A stretch of 64,000 bases of DNA from an uncultured bacterium (GCA_938024995.1 CALJDU010000033.1:1-64000), one strand, 5' to 3'. Positions 42,836-50,775 are shown, counted from the first letter of the stretch. Numbers and translations are program-made. Notes: generated by a model from the sequence alone, not told the origin.

Positions 42836-44464
42836 TCAGCAGCGGGTGAAGTCGAACTCGGCGCGGTCCGGCTCACCGTACTTGGTCAGCGCGCCTTTCG
42901 GTCCCACGGCGTTTGGCCGCTGGAAGATCCAGTTCTGCCACGCCGAGAGCCGCGCGAAGATCTTGCTCTCGAGTGTCTCCGGCCCAGGAAAGCGAAGCGA
43001 CGCCTCCATGCCTGTCAGCGCGTCGGGCGACATGCTCGCGCGCTCCTCAATCGCGATGCGGACGTCGTCCTCCCAGTCGATATCGTCCGCCGCGAGCGTG
43101 ATCAGTCCGAGATCGTCAGCGTCTGTCGTCCCGATGGGGCCGGACTCCGCGAGCACCTTCTTGAGCGAAGCCTCATCACCGAAGAACCGCGTCGCGAGCC
43201 GCGTGAGACCGTTGCCCATGGGCGCGGTGCCGCGGTTGGCGCTGCTGAGCGCGACCGCGACGTTGTCGTCATCATCTTCCAGCATGAAGCTGCGATCCGC
43301 GGCGAGCGCGATTTCGAAGAACGAGCCGACGAAGCAGGAGCCCTCGTCGATGATCGCGAAGATGCTCCGTGAGGTCACGTCGAGTCGGCGCAGGACGCGT
43401 GCCTGGAGCGCGATGACCTCGTCTGCGAACCAGTCGCCCGCGAGCGCCCGCAGCGCGTCATCATGCGCGCGGAGGCGATCGCGATCGCCCCGCGTCTCCA
43501 CGATCCACAAACCAACCTCGAGATGGTTGACGCGGAGCTGAAGAATCGCATCGTCGAGCTCGCGGAAGCACCGCAGCACCCACGACTCTGCACCTTGCGC
43601 GTGGAGCGCGGCAGCATCTGCAGGCGGGGCGTCGTCAGGCGCGGAGAGCGTGAGCGTCGCGGACCGGGCGGCGCTGTCGATCTTCACCTCGACGTACTTG
43701 TACTTGAGCGTGTCGCCATCGACCGTCGGCGCGACCGAGGGAAGCGTCACGCCGGCGCCCTTGTCGCGGCCCTGGCTCGCGAGCGTCTTCGCGCGCTCGG
43801 CCACAACGTCATCGAACCGGCTGCGCGGCGCGATCGCGTCCACCAGCTTCCACTTCACCGCGCGCTTCCCGCGGATGCCTTCGCTGACGGTGCAGAACAC
43901 GTCCGCCCGATCACGTCGCACGCCGCGCTTGTCGACGAGTCGGGTAAGTCCGCCGGTCCCCGGGAGCACCGCGAGAAGCGGAACCTCGGGGAGGCTGACC
44001 GCGCTGCTGCCGTCATCGATCAAGACGATGTCGTCGCACGCCATCGCGAGCTCGTAACCGCCACCGGCACAAGTTCCGTTGAGGGCCGCGAGGAACTTGA
44101 TGCCGCTCTGACGGCTCGCGTCTTCGATGTAGAGGCGCGTCTCGTTGGTGAACTTGCAGAAGTTCACTTTGAAAGCGTGCGTGCTGCTCCCGAGCATAGG
44201 GATGTTCGCGCCCGCGCAGAACACGCGGTCGACGGCACTGTTGACCACGACGCACTTCACTTCGGGGTGCTCAAAACGGATCCGCTGAATCGCGTCCGCG
44301 AGCTCAATGTCGACCCCAAGGTCGTAACTGTTGAGCTTGAGCTCGTAGTCATCTCGGAGCCCGCCGCGAAGCTGGACATCCATGGAGAGGGTCGCCACCT
44401 CGCCGTCGAAGGAGAGCCGCCAGTGCTGGTAGCGATCGGGGTGCGTGTCGAACGAGACCTGCAT
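42836..44464 (-). CDS. boxC: 2,3-epoxybenzoyl-CoA dihydrolase (benzoyl-CoA-dihydrodiol lyase)
   Basis: 542 residues, the usual BoxC length. The sequence shows a double crotonase-like layout: SYDLGVDIELADAIQRIRFE, then CVVVNSAVDRVFCAGANIPM (oxyanion-hole region) and ALNGTCAGGGYELAMACDDI, with a second half containing SIFAIIDEGSCFVGSFFE. BoxC opens the epoxide ring of 2,3-epoxybenzoyl-CoA hydrolytically with loss of formate. The gene is upstream of boxB on the same strand and divergent from fabH across a 184-bp gap that must hold both promoters. Confidence 0.95.
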   Translation of the reverse strand: MQVSFDTHPDRYQHWRLSFDGEVATLSMDVQLRGGLRDDYELKLNSYDLGVDIELADAIQRIRFEHPEVKCVVVNSAVDRVFCAGANIPMLGSSTHAFKVNFCKFTNETRLYIEDASRQSGIKFLAALNGTCAGGGYELAMACDDIVLIDDGSSAVSLPEVPLLAVLPGTGGLTRLVDKRGVRRDRADVFCTVSEGIRGKRAVKWKLVDAIAPRSRFDDVVAERAKTLASQGRDKGAGVTLPSVAPTVDGDTLKYKYVEVKIDSAARSATLTLSAPDDAPPADAAALHAQGAESWVLRCFRELDDAILQLRVNHLEVGLWIVETRGDRDRLRAHDDALRALAGDWFADEVIALQARVLRRLDVTSRSIFAIIDEGSCFVGSFFEIALAADRSFMLEDDDDNVAVALSSANRGTAPMGNGLTRLATRFFGDEASLKKVLAESGPIGTTDADDLGLITLAADDIDWEDDVRIAIEERASMSPDALTGMEASLRFPGPETLESKIFARLSAWQNWIFQRPNAVGPKGALTKYGEPDRAEFDFTRC

Positions 44465-44648
44465 TCGGCGACCATACGACCCCCACCGTGAGTATTGAGT
44501 GTGAAAACTCGCGATGAGTGCACGTTCGTACCTTGGAACGGTCCGACTCGGCCGGAGATAGAGGCATTTGGCCGAGTTGAGCGGGGCTTCGACCGGAAAA
44601 ATCTAATCTGGCGTTGCGGGTATTGCTGAAACCACTCAGGGTGCGCCG

Positions 44649-45635
44649 ATGCGTCGTCCCCCCGCCTCACGGATCCTCGGCACGGGTCACTACCTCCCTC
44701 AGATGGTGAGGACGAACCAAGACATCTCGAAGATGGTGGACACCTCGGACGAGTGGATCCGCGAGCGAACGGGAATTTCCGAGCGCCGAGTCGCCGCGCC
44801 CGACGAATGCACCAGCGACCTCGCGAGCGCCGCCGCCAAGAACGCGCTCGACGCGGCCGGCGTCAAGGCGAGCGAGCTGTCGATGATCATCGTGGCGACG
44901 GTCACCCCGGACATGCCGATGCCCGCGACCGCGGTGTTCGTTCAACAGAAGATCGGCGCGACCTGCGCTGCCTTCGATCTCAGCGCCGCGTGCGCGGGGT
45001 TTGTCTACGGGCTCTCGATCGCTGACAAGTTCATCGCGGGCGACCCGAACGCGAAGGTGTTGGTGATCGGCGTCGAGCTCCTTTCGCGTGTCGTCAACTG
45101 GGAAGACCGGACCACCTGCGTACTCTTCGGAGATGGAGCCGGCGCGGCGGTCCTCGGCGCCGCGGAAGGCGATCGCGGGCTCCTCGGGACCGAGCTCTTC
45201 ACGGACGGCTCGCTCGGACGCGCGCTCATGATCCCCGGCGGCGGCTCGATCTCTCCCGCCTCGGTCGGCGTGCTCGAGGCCCGCGATCACAAGGTGAAGA
45301 TGGAGGGGCGCGCGATCTTCAAGGCCGCGGTCAAGAACCTCTACTCCGCGAGCCAACGCGTCGTCACGAACGCGGGCCTCAAGAACGAAGAGGTCGACTG
45401 GGTCGTGCCGCACCAGGCCAACCAGCGGATCATTCACCAGGTCACGACCAAGGCGAAGTACTCGGACGACAAGGTCCTCAGCAACATCGCGCGCGTCGGC
45501 AACACCTCAAGCGCCTCGATCCCGATCTTGCTCGACGAGTCGATCCGTAACGGGACGATCAAAGAGGGTCAGGTCGTCTTGATGTGCGCGCTCGGCGCCG
45601 GCGTGTCCTGGGGCGCGGCCGTTTCACGGATGTAG
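44649..45635 (+). CDS. fabH: 3-oxoacyl-ACP synthase III
   Basis: 328 residues, normal for the family. The catalytic triad is visible: Cys115 in FDLSAACAGF, His in WVVPHQANQRI and Asn in RVGNTSSASIP. The C-terminal LCALGAGVSWGAAVSRM is typical. FabH condenses acyl-CoA with malonyl-ACP to start fatty acid synthesis. The gene stands alone, without plsX, fabD or fabG, so it could be a dedicated paralog rather than the main enzyme. A 29-bp copy of its 3' end lies at 46292-46320. Confidence 0.95.
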   Translation: MRRPPASRILGTGHYLPQMVRTNQDISKMVDTSDEWIRERTGISERRVAAPDECTSDLASAAAKNALDAAGVKASELSMIIVATVTPDMPMPATAVFVQQKIGATCAAFDLSAACAGFVYGLSIADKFIAGDPNAKVLVIGVELLSRVVNWEDRTTCVLFGDGAGAAVLGAAEGDRGLLGTELFTDGSLGRALMIPGGGSISPASVGVLEARDHKVKMEGRAIFKAAVKNLYSASQRVVTNAGLKNEEVDWVVPHQANQRIIHQVTTKAKYSDDKVLSNIARVGNTSSASIPILLDESIRNGTIKEGQVVLMCALGAGVSWGAAVSRM

Positions 45636-45738
45636 ATCTTTGAGGAACGAGTTCGGGATCGGGAGCGTTCGGGCTCGCGTTCGGATCCCGCACGCCTCTC
45701 GTAGTTGAGCGTCGAGACCGATCGGCTAGTCTCGCGCA

Positions 45739-46170
45739 ATGACCCGCTCGACTCCTCGTCCCGCGACTCTCCTCATCGCTCTCGCCGCGTGGGCTCTCCT
45801 CACCAGCTGCAATGGCTTCGATCCGTCGAGTAACGTCGGCGTCGGCGACAGCTGTGTGCCGCAGGTTCCCGTGGGCGGCTTCACCGCCGACAGCAGTTTC
45901 CTGGAGGTATCGACGACCGCGTGCGAAACACAGTTCTGTCTCGTTCGTCAGTTCGAGGGCGACCCCAGAGTCACCGTTGAGAGCGATCCGGCGTGCTCCG
46001 ACTGTCCGACCCAGGCAGAAGTGGACGAACGTATTCACTGCACCTGTCGCTGCGCGGTGCCCGACGACGTCGACGCCGAGACGTGCCCCTGCCCTGTCGG
46101 GTTCACGTGCGAGCCGCTCTTCGAGATGGGCGAGCCAGACACCGTGGGGAGCTACTGCGTACGTTCGTAG
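45739..46170 (+). CDS. Small Cys-rich lipoprotein
   Basis: 143 residues. The signal TLLIALAAWALLTSC has a clear lipobox. The mature part contains about 13 Cys, in pairs such as CETQFCLV, CSDCPTQ and CTCRCAVP and in CPCPVGFTCEPL, so it should be a compact disulfide-bonded domain outside the cytoplasm. No named family is recognised. It stands between fabH and the S23 inverted duplication, and just downstream of it a fragment matching the fabH 3' end appears. Confidence 0.82.
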   Translation: MTRSTPRPATLLIALAAWALLTSCNGFDPSSNVGVGDSCVPQVPVGGFTADSSFLEVSTTACETQFCLVRQFEGDPRVTVESDPACSDCPTQAEVDERIHCTCRCAVPDDVDAETCPCPVGFTCEPLFEMGEPDTVGSYCVRS

Positions 46171-46291
46171 GCCCGCGAGCCCGAAGCTCGTCCTCGTTGT
46201 CCCTCGTCGAAGTCGATCACGCGCCCGCGTACCTCGTATCCATTCCTCGCTTGTTCAGCCGAGCACGCGTACCTCGCACCGTGACCTGGCA

Positions 46292-46320
46292 CTGGGGCGC
46301 GGCCGTTTCCCGGATGTAGA
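46292..46320 (+). repeat. Displaced copy of the fabH 3' end
   Basis: 28 of 29 bases match 45608-45636, the final codons of fabH and its stop (GGGCGCGGCCGTTTC, one change, CGGATGTAGA). It encodes WGAAVSRM and a stop but has no upstream gene body. It is a short duplication across an intervening lipoprotein gene. Confidence 0.85.
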
Positions 46321-46418
46321 CCCCGTCGCGTTCGGCCGAGGTCGGACGAACGGGTCGCGATTGACTGTGCGCGGAGTCGTTTTCGCTCGCTGGGCAGACG
46401 CCTGAGCTTGTAGCGCTG

Positions 46419-46632
46419 GTTCGGGTCCGCGTTCGAGTTCGGGGCCGGGTCCGCGTGCGGGGTCGGGTTCGCGTGCGGGTTCGGGTTCGGGTCCGCGTTC
46501 GTTCGAGTTCGGGTTCGCGTGCGGGGTCGGGTTCGCGTGCGGAGTCCCGTTCCCGTTCCCGTTCTCGTTCTCGTTCTCGTTCTCGTTCTCGTCCTCGTTC
46601 CCGTTCCCGACCGTTCCCGTTCCCGTTCTCGA
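46419..46632 (+). repeat. Left hexanucleotide array, G-rich on the plus strand
   Basis: About 35 six-base units, mainly variants of GGTTCG and GGTCCG in the first two thirds and TTCTCG or TTCCCG in the last third. It lies upstream of the first S23 gene. Several GGG runs close together could form a quadruplex. It is inverted relative to the array at 47787-47900. The remaining part of the 641-bp gap (46171-46291 and 46321-46418) shows no gene. Confidence 0.9.
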
Positions 46633-46670
46633 ACATGTGGATCATGCAAACGTTAGAGCCGACCGCAGGG

Positions 46671-46838
46671 GCGTCCGTGCGTCGTTTGGTCGAACAACCC
46701 TTAAGCGGCGCAACAACCGCGCCAGCGACGATCCGCATCGCGCGACGCTCGTGAACGTGAACGTCTTGGTCGCGGCTCGTCACTGTCACGGTTCCTGCGC
46801 CGGGGTCGGGTATGTCCGACCAAACGACACCCGAACGC
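46671..46838 (+). ncRNA. Structured leader enclosed by long pairing arms, copy 1
   Basis: Arm 46671-46696 is complementary to 46813-46838 at 22 of 26 positions, including a 12-bp uninterrupted core (GTCGTTTGGTCG). The right arm covers the start codon and first codons of the S23 gene. The enclosed 116 nt match the inverted copy at 47596-47760 (shared GGCGCAACA, GGTCGCG, TCCTGCGCCGG). Different arm sequences with kept pairing in the two copies argue for an RNA structure. Inference from sequence only. Confidence 0.6.
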
Positions 46839-47193
46839 GATCCCCTTCGCACGACATTTCACACACTCGCGCTCGCGCTTGAATGCGCGCGCGACGCCAA
46901 GCCGCTCATCACGCGGTTCAAGAGAGGAGACAAGGAAGTCGCCACGCAGCTCCACCGCGCGCTGGTTCGATGCGCGCTAGGCATCGGTGAAGCCAGCAAG
47001 CGCGAGGGTGGCAACAAAGCCCTTCGCTTCCGCACCGCGCGAGGCGAAGCACACGAAGCGCTGGTCGATGTGGGCGTGATCGACTTCGTCGATGATCGCC
47101 GAAGCCATCGGCCTCGCGACACGCGATGAGCTGATGCCGCTCGCGATGAAGCTCGACAAGCTCGTCGCCTACCTCGGCAAGCTCGCCAGATAA
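46812..47193 (+). pseudogene. Four-helix-bundle (S23/23S rRNA intervening-sequence type) protein, frameshifted
   Basis: The frame from the ATG at 46812 encodes a typical S23-like protein: RDPLRTTFHTLALALECARD, RALVRCALGIGEASKREGGN, then RGEAHEALVD. It then loses its family C-terminus and stops at 47128 (HRPRDTR). The missing last helix is read one base further on: AEAIGLATRDELMPLAMKLD, then YLGKLAR and a stop at 47191. A +1 shift near 47090 would give a normal protein of about 127 residues. A mutation, a sequencing indel and programmed shifting are all possible. The function of S23 proteins is unknown; the fold is shared with DGR accessory protein Avd. Confidence 0.75.
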
Positions 47194-47200
47194 ATCAAAA

Positions 47201-47230
47201 CCAGCCGGAGGCGATGAAGCCTCCGGCTGG
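47201..47230 (-). terminator. Perfect hairpin at the centre of the S23 inverted duplication
   Basis: CCAGCCGGAGGC (47201-47212), loop GATGAA, GCCTCCGGCTGG (47219-47230): a perfect 12-bp stem. On the minus strand it is followed by TTTTGATTT, so it should terminate the minus-strand S23 gene; the plus-strand side lacks a T-run. It sits at the dyad axis of the inverted duplication. Confidence 0.85.
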
Positions 47231-47237
47231 CTTGCGC

Positions 47238-47622
47238 TCACCGCGTGAGTCTGACGAGGCACCCGATGAGCAGATCGAGCTCGTTCGCGAGCTCGATGAG
47301 GTCAGCTCGCTTCGCGACTCCTAGGCCTCTCGCGGCTAGCTGCAACGGCCTCTGCCGTCATCAGCGCGACCAGCGCTTCGTGTGCTTCGCCGCGCGCTTG
47401 GCGGAATCGCACTTGGCGATTCCCGCCTTCGCGGCGCATCGCTTCGCCGATGGCGAGCGAGCAACGGATGAGAGCGCGATCCAACTGAGACGCGAGCTCC
47501 TTGTTGCGACCCTTCATCCGCGCAACCAACGGCTGCCCCAGCCGCACCGCGCAAAGCGCGCGCTGAAGCGTGCGGAAGTTCGTAGCAAGTGGATCGCGTC
47601 GACCTGTGCTTCTTTTCGTCAT
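47238..47622 (-). pseudogene. Second four-helix-bundle (S23-type) protein, frameshifted
   Basis: From the ATG at 47622 the frame gives RDPLATNFRTLQRALCAVRL, RALIRCSLAIGEAMRREGGN and QARGEAHEALVALMTAEAVA, clearly paralogous to the protein encoded at 46812. It then stops at 47302 after an unrelated Arg/Ser tail. One base further the expected C-terminus is read: GLGVAKRADLIELANELDLL, then CLVRLTR, with the stop at 47238 just before the central hairpin. The shift (about 47325-47340) is +1, as in the partner, and at nearly the same distance from the dyad axis. Confidence 0.75.
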
Positions 47623-47760
47623 GCCAACCCCCGGCGCAGGAGCCATGACAAGGACCACGCGACCCAAGCGGACGACGTTCACACGAGCGACGCGATCGCG
47701 TGGTCCTTGGCGGGGCTGTTGCGCCGCCTAAGGCTGACGAAAAGAAACACAGGTCGACGC
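47596..47760 (-). ncRNA. Structured leader enclosed by long pairing arms, copy 2
   Basis: Arm 47735-47760 pairs with 47596-47621 at all 26 positions, counting one G-U. The second arm covers the start codon (from its second base) and the next eight codons of the S23 gene at 47622. The 113 nt in between match copy 1. If transcribed, the start codon would be locked in a long duplex unless the leader is opened or cut. The rest of 47623-47912 is this leader plus a hexamer array. Confidence 0.62.
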
Positions 47761-47786
47761 CCCGGCAGCGGATCCCGACGTGAGCA

Positions 47787-47900
47787 GAACCCGACCCCGA
47801 CCCCGACCCCAAACCCGAACCCGACCCCGAACCCGACCCCGAACCCGAACCCGAACCCATTCCCGAACCCGAACCCGAACCCGTTCCAGTTCCCGTTCCG
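47787..47900 (-). repeat. Right hexanucleotide array, G-rich on the minus strand
   Basis: About 19 six-base units, mostly AACCCG and ACCCCG, ending in TTCCCG-like units. It lies upstream of the second S23 gene in the mirrored position of the array at 46419-46632, so both arrays are G-rich on the sense strand of their gene. Confidence 0.92.
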
Positions 47901-47912
47901 GAGCTCACTGTC

Positions 47913-48669
47913 TCAGCCTTCAATGATCGCTTGGAACGCACGGATCACACGCCAAGCTCCCGGCGAACGAGCGACCAACATGAAGTAGCCATCACGCTGA
48001 ACGAAAACGAACTCATCGAACGGTGGACGCTCACCGAACGAAAATTCCGCCAATGTACCAAAAGTAGTAATCATCAGGATCAGATGGTTCGCTTTCGTGC
48101 CACCTTGAGACAACCTCATGACGAACCACTCCCCTCTCGGGGAGTGACGCCGACGCCACGCTGATTGCCCCGAAGAACGTGACGAGCGTACAGCTCGGGA
48201 CTCCGTACACGCGCACCTCATGCCTCGGCTCGAGGTGGCGCAAGGCGGTGTACACCGCCATGACCTCTGGTCTTCGAGACGAACAGGTATCGCGCCGGCC
48301 CGCGCGCTTCACCATCGCGCGCCGCCACAAATTCGTCGCCTCATCACCGAATCGGCTCTCTTGCTCGATGGCGCGACGCGTCTGCAGCACCAGCTCGCGA
48401 AGCTCAGGCCGATCGCGAACCGAGTGATCGTGCTGCTCGACCCACGCGAGATTGCTCCTCAGCAAGGTCCCCACTTCACCTCGACTCAGCTCACGAAGTC
48501 CCGTCTGAAGTAAGCGTCTTCTCGCGACCGCGGAAGCTCGGTCAAAGCGGGACGCGGCCGCGCCACCCATGGAGGACGACGGCGCTGGGTCCATCTGTGA
48601 CGCGTACTCAGTGAGCGAGCCGCAACCGCAAAGCACCACGAACCAAAACGCGGCCGCGGCTCGATTCAT
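47913..48669 (-). pseudogene. Lipoprotein gene with a frameshift near its 3' end
   Basis: From the ATG at 48669 the product has a lipoprotein signal (AAFWFVVLCGCGSL) and a mostly helical mature part, ending in frame at 48031 with DDYYFWYIGGIFVR. One base further a protein-like continuation is read to a stop at 47913: GERPPFDEFVFVQRDGYFML, then ARSPGAWRVIRAFQAIIEG. A +1 shift near 48035 would restore about 250 residues. The family is not recognised. The gene starts 6 bp after the aconitase-family gene and ends against the right hexamer array. Confidence 0.65.
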
Positions 48670-48675
48670 CGTCGC

Positions 48676-50634
48676 CTACGCGAGCAGCTCTTCCGGCGAC
48701 ACGATGTATCCCGCGATCGCGCTCGCCGCGACCGCCAACGGGCTCGCGAGATACACCTGACCTGGCCCGCTGCGTCCGGGGAAGTTTCGGTTCTGCGCGC
48801 TGATGCTGACCTGATCTTTGGTACGCGACGCGCCGGGGCCCGCGTTGATGCACGCGCCGCACGACGGGTTGATCATCTTGACGCCGACCGCTTCGAAGAG
48901 CGTGGTGTAGCCCTCGGCTTCGGCGTACTGGCGGATCTCTTGGCTGCCGAACTGGATGAAGCACTCCACTCCGTCGGCGACCTTCTTGCCCTGCGCGTGC
49001 GCCGCGCGGAGGACCTCGGCGTACATGTCCATGTCGCTCTTTTTTCCGCCGGTGCATGAGCCGCCGTACGCGATGTCGATCTTCACCTGCGCCTCGAGCT
49101 TGCCCATCGGGACGCCGTTGCGAGGGTCGCCTGGGGTCGCGACCATGGGCGTGACCTCCGCGAGATCGATGACGAACGTCTCGATGTACGACGCGCCTTC
49201 GTCGCTCTTCACGATGCCTTCGCGGATTTTCTCCGCGCTCACGCCGCGTCGATCCGCCAGGTAGTCAACGATCAAGTCGTCGGCTTCGATGATGCCCGTG
49301 AAGCCGCCCGCCTCGACCGCCATGTTCGTGAGCGTGGCGCGCTCATCAAGCGGCAGCGCGCGGATGCCTTCGCCCGCGAACTCCAAGACCTTGCCGATGC
49401 CGTTGCTCGTTCGGAAGAACGGAAGGCTCAAGATGTGAAGCATCACGTCCTTCGCGGCGACGCCGGGGCGAAGGTCGCCCTGCAGCTCGAAGCGAACGCT
49501 CTCGGGGACCTTCACGCGGACGTCTTTGGTGAACCAGGAGTTCGCCATGTCGGTGCTGCCGACGCCGAACGCGAAGCAGCCCAGCACGCCAGCCATGCAG
49601 GTGTGGCTGTCGGTGCCGATGACGACGGTGCCCGGGAGCGCCAGGTCTTCGATGACCGCGTTGTGACAGATGGCTTCGGAGCCGCCCTGCTCGACCTCGT
49701 CGTAGAGCTTAAGCCCGTGCTTGCCGCTGAAGGTGCGCTGCGTGTCGGCGAGTCCGTCGGCGTGCTTGAGCAAGCCCATCTTGCGCTTCTCTTCCGGCAT
49801 CACGTCACCGAGGTACGTGAGATGATCGCGGAACGTATAGACGCTGGTCGGGTCGTTGACCTCGGCGCCTTCGCCGAGCCCTTGCCGGAAAAGCGAGTCG
49901 GCCATCGGCGTCACGTACTCGTGACTGAAGCGAACATCGGTTCGGACGAAGAGCGCGTCGCCCGGGGTCACGTAGTCGACGCCGACCTTACCGGCCTTCG
50001 CGTCAACGACGGTGTTCCGCGCGATGATCTTCTCGACCATCGTCATCGGGCGCTGCGGGGTGGTGATCTCGGGAGGCGTGACCTCGCCGCTCATGCGCGC
50101 GCGGTTGTAGGCGAAGAGCCCGCCCGCTCTCACGATGTCGGCGCTGATCGGATCAAGGCCCTTGGTGAACTCGTCGATCGAGATGGCCTCGCCGGCTTTG
50201 ATCCGATCGATGAGACCGAAGTCGGTCGACGTCAGCAGGCCGATGTTCTGACAGTTCTGGCCGTAGATCTTCTCGATGCTCTTCGCGATGACGAGCTGAA
50301 TGCCGGCCGTCATCTCGGAGTAAGGCGCGGTCTCGCGGGAGCTCCCGCAGCCCTTACTCAACCCGCTCACGATGACATCGAAGCCACCGTTCTTGATCGA
50401 GTCGCGCTCGACGACCCCGCCCTTGAGCCCGACCATCGAGTAACGGCCGAGCGTCTCGTCATAGTAGAAGCAGACCCAGCCAGGTGTGATCTCGTCGGTG
50501 CTGATGTTGTCGCGGAGCTTCCGCTCTTCGTCGAACTCGAGGTCCGCGCCGTCGAGCTGCTGTTTGAGGAGCTCGGGGTCGTCGGTCAGGTAGAGAACGC
50601 GACCGGAGAATTGGATCGTTTCTGAGCGTGCCAT
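48676..50634 (-). CDS. Aconitase-family hydratase with N-terminal swivel domain (LeuD-LeuC order)
   Basis: 652 residues. The first 180 residues form the small swivel domain: RDNISTDEITPGWVC, then SGLSKGCGSSRETAPYSEMT and ICHN-independent NCQNIGLLTSTDFG. The catalytic domains follow. The three 4Fe-4S ligands are expected in GTDSHTCMAGVLG and PSCGACINAGPG. Most aconitases (AcnA) and LeuC/LeuD fusions carry the swivel last. Here it is first, as in AcnB but without AcnB's HEAT domain and with a LeuD-like rather than AcnB-like swivel. It should dehydrate and rehydrate a tricarboxylate or isopropylmalate-like acid; the substrate is undetermined. AGGA precedes the ATG. Confidence 0.9.
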   Translation of the reverse strand: MARSETIQFSGRVLYLTDDPELLKQQLDGADLEFDEERKLRDNISTDEITPGWVCFYYDETLGRYSMVGLKGGVVERDSIKNGGFDVIVSGLSKGCGSSRETAPYSEMTAGIQLVIAKSIEKIYGQNCQNIGLLTSTDFGLIDRIKAGEAISIDEFTKGLDPISADIVRAGGLFAYNRARMSGEVTPPEITTPQRPMTMVEKIIARNTVVDAKAGKVGVDYVTPGDALFVRTDVRFSHEYVTPMADSLFRQGLGEGAEVNDPTSVYTFRDHLTYLGDVMPEEKRKMGLLKHADGLADTQRTFSGKHGLKLYDEVEQGGSEAICHNAVIEDLALPGTVVIGTDSHTCMAGVLGCFAFGVGSTDMANSWFTKDVRVKVPESVRFELQGDLRPGVAAKDVMLHILSLPFFRTSNGIGKVLEFAGEGIRALPLDERATLTNMAVEAGGFTGIIEADDLIVDYLADRRGVSAEKIREGIVKSDEGASYIETFVIDLAEVTPMVATPGDPRNGVPMGKLEAQVKIDIAYGGSCTGGKKSDMDMYAEVLRAAHAQGKKVADGVECFIQFGSQEIRQYAEAEGYTTLFEAVGVKMINPSCGACINAGPGASRTKDQVSISAQNRNFPGRSGPGQVYLASPLAVAASAIAGYIVSPEELLA

Positions 50635-50775
50635 TCAGTCCTTGTCCATCCGTCTGCCGAGCGGGCAGAAACTGAGGACCCATTCAGACTCCGTGATCCG
50701 GGTAGGTGATCCCAGACGTCTGCGTGCGTTTGCGCACGAGAAGTTCCGGGAGACCGGCCGGAATCCGCTCGACCA

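Noticed and set aside
46217..46852. Long open frames across the left hexamer array (Arg-Glu and Arg-Ser dipeptide repeats)
   Set aside because: The openness is a by-product of the six-base period; there are no protein-like flanks, no ribosome-binding site and no family match.
47318..47330. CCTAGGA near the second S23 frameshift, recalling the yeast Ty1 +1 slip site CUUAGGC
   Set aside because: Proline tRNA would not re-pair well after the slip, and the first S23 gene has no such heptamer, so no programmed-shift claim is made from it.
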